Under the pieces are notes generated by a model. That model had not been told where the DNA came from, made no database searches, and worked only from the letters and a program-made list of their open reading frames with translations. Source: Myxococcus eversor (GTDB lineage Bacteria; Myxococcota; Myxococcia; Myxococcales; Myxococcaceae). Taken from it: a stretch of DNA of 64,000 nucleotides. The position numbers were made by a program, and so were the translations under genes. Shown here one piece after another: positions 62,194 through 64,000 of this stretch (position 1 is the stretch's first letter; each line of letters opens with the position of its first letter). Location: assembly GCF_010894455.1 (NCBI RefSeq), contig NZ_JAAIXY010000033.1:1-64000 (forward strand), given 5' to 3'.

Positions 62194-62982
62194 TCAGTGG
62201 GCCTCGATGACAGGTCGCGCGTAGGGGCTGTGCGCGGCGAGCCCCTCCGGAATCACCACGGGCTCGCGGGGGCCCACCTTCCACGGAGGCCGCGCCTCGC
62301 CCCGGCGCTGGGCGCGGATGCAGCGCCACAGCTCGTTGGCGTAGGGCAGGACGATGGTGGCGCCGATGCCGAGCAGGATGTTGCGCAGGTAGCCCGCCGG
62401 CAGTCGCTGTTTCTTCAGCGCGAAGCGCCACCGCCCCTTGCGTCCGCCGATGCCCCAGATGGCCAGGAACTGGTCCCAGTGCAGGCAGACGATGGAGGAC
62501 ACGGCCATGAAGGGCAGCACCTCCAGGAAGCTGTGCGTGTGCTGCTCGCGCGGCTCCACGTCCCGCTGGTGGTTGATGGCGTAGGCCACGTCCGCGAAGG
62601 CCGTCGCCTCGTGCACCAGCGAGTGCCCCAGCATGACGGAGAGGGTGAGCGGGTTGATCTCCATCAACAGCCCCATCATCACCGGCACGCCCACCTCGGT
62701 CATCATCAGGCAGTGGATGAGCGACTCGCCCGCGCCGCTGGTGTGCTCGATGTCCGTGCGCTTGTGCCACACCCAGTCCACCACGCCTGGCACCAGCCAC
62801 GCGGGAAGCATGAAGTACAGCAGCACCCGTTGCGTCGCTGACGCCGCGTCGGTGGCTCCGGAGGGAATGCGCAGCCGGGGCCTGCGCAGATAGCCGCGCG
62901 CGGCCTTGGCCAGCTTGAACCGCCAGCTCCGGTGCCCCCAGGGCGTGGTGATTTCCCGGAACATCGCCGCCGTGCCGCGCAT
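62194..62982 (-). CDS. Membrane protein of unknown function, His-rich
   Basis: This 262-residue protein has about five membrane helices: LLYFMLPAWLVPGVVDWVWH, LMMTEVGVPVMMGLLMEINP, TLSVMLGHSLVHEATAFADVAYA, VLPFMAVSSIVCLHWDQFL and NILLGIGATIVLP. Histidines cluster at helix ends (WHKRTDIEH, HSLVHEATA, NHQRDVEPREQHTHSF), which could bind metal or heme. No family is recognised. It converges on cysA with a 16-bp gap. Confidence 0.65.
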   Translation of the reverse strand: MRGTAAMFREITTPWGHRSWRFKLAKAARGYLRRPRLRIPSGATDAASATQRVLLYFMLPAWLVPGVVDWVWHKRTDIEHTSGAGESLIHCLMMTEVGVPVMMGLLMEINPLTLSVMLGHSLVHEATAFADVAYAINHQRDVEPREQHTHSFLEVLPFMAVSSIVCLHWDQFLAIWGIGGRKGRWRFALKKQRLPAGYLRNILLGIGATIVLPYANELWRCIRAQRRGEARPPWKVGPREPVVIPEGLAAHSPYARPVIEAH

Positions 62983-63175
62983 GACGCCTCCCGCTTCGGC
63001 GCCCCTCGGGGCGCCACTGGATGGACGTGTCAGAAGCTAGGCACCGCCCGCGCGCCCACCACCGAGCAACGGCCGGACAGGAGGGCGCCAGCAGGCCATG
63101 GCGAATCCATCGAGACAATGCGGAAATGCTAGGATTTCGTGAAATAGAGGTCTCAACCCATTCCAGGAGGAATGC

Positions 63176-64000
63176 ATGGCAGGACGGACCGAGGCGTGGT
63201 GGGTGGTTGCGGGGCTGGTGCTGGCGGGCTGTGGCAGCGAGGTGGCGGTGGAGCCCGAGGCGGTACCGCTGGAGAGTCAGGCGCAGAAGGAGCAGGCGTA
63301 CGACCCGGGGCCGGGTTGGAGCCTGGCGTGGCAGGACGACTTCGGCGGCACGGGCCTGAACGCGGCCAACTGGAACGTGCTGACGAGCAACCACGACCCC
63401 GTCACGAACAACTGCAACTTCGGCACGGGAGAGCTGGAGTTCCCGCGCGCGCAGAACGTCACGGTGAGCGGGGGCAAGCTCATCCTCACCGCGGAGCGGA
63501 CGTCGGATGGGCCGTATGATTCGCGCTGCGCGGGCTACGGGCCGCGCTCGTTCTACTCGGGGCGCATCCACACCAAGGGCAAGGTGGAGCGGCGCTACGG
63601 CAAGCTCGTCGCGAGCATCAAGGTGCCGTCCGGGTACGGCATGTGGCCGGCGTTCTGGACGCTGGGCGCGAACATCTCCAACGTCGGTTGGCCGGCGAGC
63701 GGTGAAATCGACATCCTGGAGTGGCACTCCAACGAGCCGTCGTGGATGAAGGTGGCCACGCACTCGTCCAACGGGGTGCAGCACTGGGGCTCCGGAGCGA
63801 ACCGGGGCTACAGCGTCGCGGACGCCTTCCACGTCTACGAGGTGGAGTGGACGGCGGACCGGATGATCTTCCGTCTGGACAACCAGGTCCGTGCGAACGC
63901 GGACTTCTTCCACAACGACCCGGCGTTCCAGCAGAACCACTACGTCCTGCTGAACCTGGCGCTGGGCGGGAACTGGTATGGCAACACCTCGCCGGCTTCC
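63176..64000 (+). CDS. Glycoside hydrolase family 16 lipoprotein, incomplete at window end
   Basis: The ATG at 63176 follows AGGAGG. The frame is open to the window end (275 codons seen). A lipobox (LVLAGC) marks a secreted lipoprotein. Residues about 45-275 show a GH16 beta-jelly-roll: WQDDFGGTGLNAANWNV, GYGMWPAFWTLG and the catalytic motif GEIDILEW (Glu, Asp and Glu of the EIDILE signature). GH16 enzymes cut beta-1,3- or beta-1,4-glucans such as laminarin. The C-terminus and any carbohydrate-binding module lie outside the window. Confidence 0.88.
   Translation, partial: MAGRTEAWWVVAGLVLAGCGSEVAVEPEAVPLESQAQKEQAYDPGPGWSLAWQDDFGGTGLNAANWNVLTSNHDPVTNNCNFGTGELEFPRAQNVTVSGGKLILTAERTSDGPYDSRCAGYGPRSFYSGRIHTKGKVERRYGKLVASIKVPSGYGMWPAFWTLGANISNVGWPASGEIDILEWHSNEPSWMKVATHSSNGVQHWGSGANRGYSVADAFHVYEVEWTADRMIFRLDNQVRANADFFHNDPAFQQNHYVLLNLALGGNWYGNTSPAS

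Overview
This 64 kb window is high-GC DNA, very probably from a myxobacterium (Myxococcus/Corallococcus-like). The clues are the many lipoproteins and secreted proteins of unknown function, a Ser/Thr kinase with TPR repeats, a protein with MopE-like acidic repeats, orphan multi-PAS kinases, CotH-type proteins and long antisense open frames caused by extreme third-position GC. It reads as chromosome; the only mobile-element traces are at the left edge.

Left end (1-6 kb): the C-terminal part of an IS66-type transposase, then a decayed tyrosine-recombinase end directly beside a tRNA-Leu(UAA), which looks like the scar of an old tRNA-targeted element. After this come an MgtC/DUF2254 membrane pair, a small BP74-like protein, a gene of unknown function broken by a frameshift, and a pentapeptide-repeat protein.

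6-16 kb: beta-carbonic anhydrase followed closely by a MauG-type di-heme peroxidase and a small unknown gene. An OpgC-like/CotH pair follows, then a ferritin-like lipoprotein behind a sigma-54-like promoter, an ECF42-type sigma factor with its DGPF/YCII partner, and thiD.

16-32 kb: a 1480-residue lipoprotein with eight Asp-rich repeats, a secreted GH2/GH5-like glycosidase, and a three-gene set of two helical-repeat proteins plus an M23-like metalloprotein. Next is a RegB/RegA (PrrBA-like) redox two-component system with a small membrane protein, then a di-heme cytochrome/2Fe-2S/molybdopterin oxidoreductase operon of the isoquinoline 1-oxidoreductase type.

32-43 kb: an 1103-residue multi-PAS histidine kinase, lipoproteins, a secreted M28 peptidase, a Ser/Thr kinase with zinc-finger head and TPR tail, and a D-2-hydroxyacid dehydrogenase.

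43-52 kb holds the most interesting locus. Three back-to-back genes each encode a different double-AAA+ (ClpA/ClpB-like) ATPase. They share a related N-terminal region, all three have a damaged first ATPase module and an intact second one, and the first protein ends in a release-factor-2-like region from which the catalytic GGQ domain is missing. I propose a ribosome-associated unfoldase or quality-control/conflict system.

52-64 kb: a class V PLP enzyme, a secreted LamG-type protein, a complete sulfate uptake operon headed by its own outer-membrane porin (porin, Sbp, CysT, CysW, CysA), an unknown membrane protein and the start of a GH16 lipoprotein that runs off the window.
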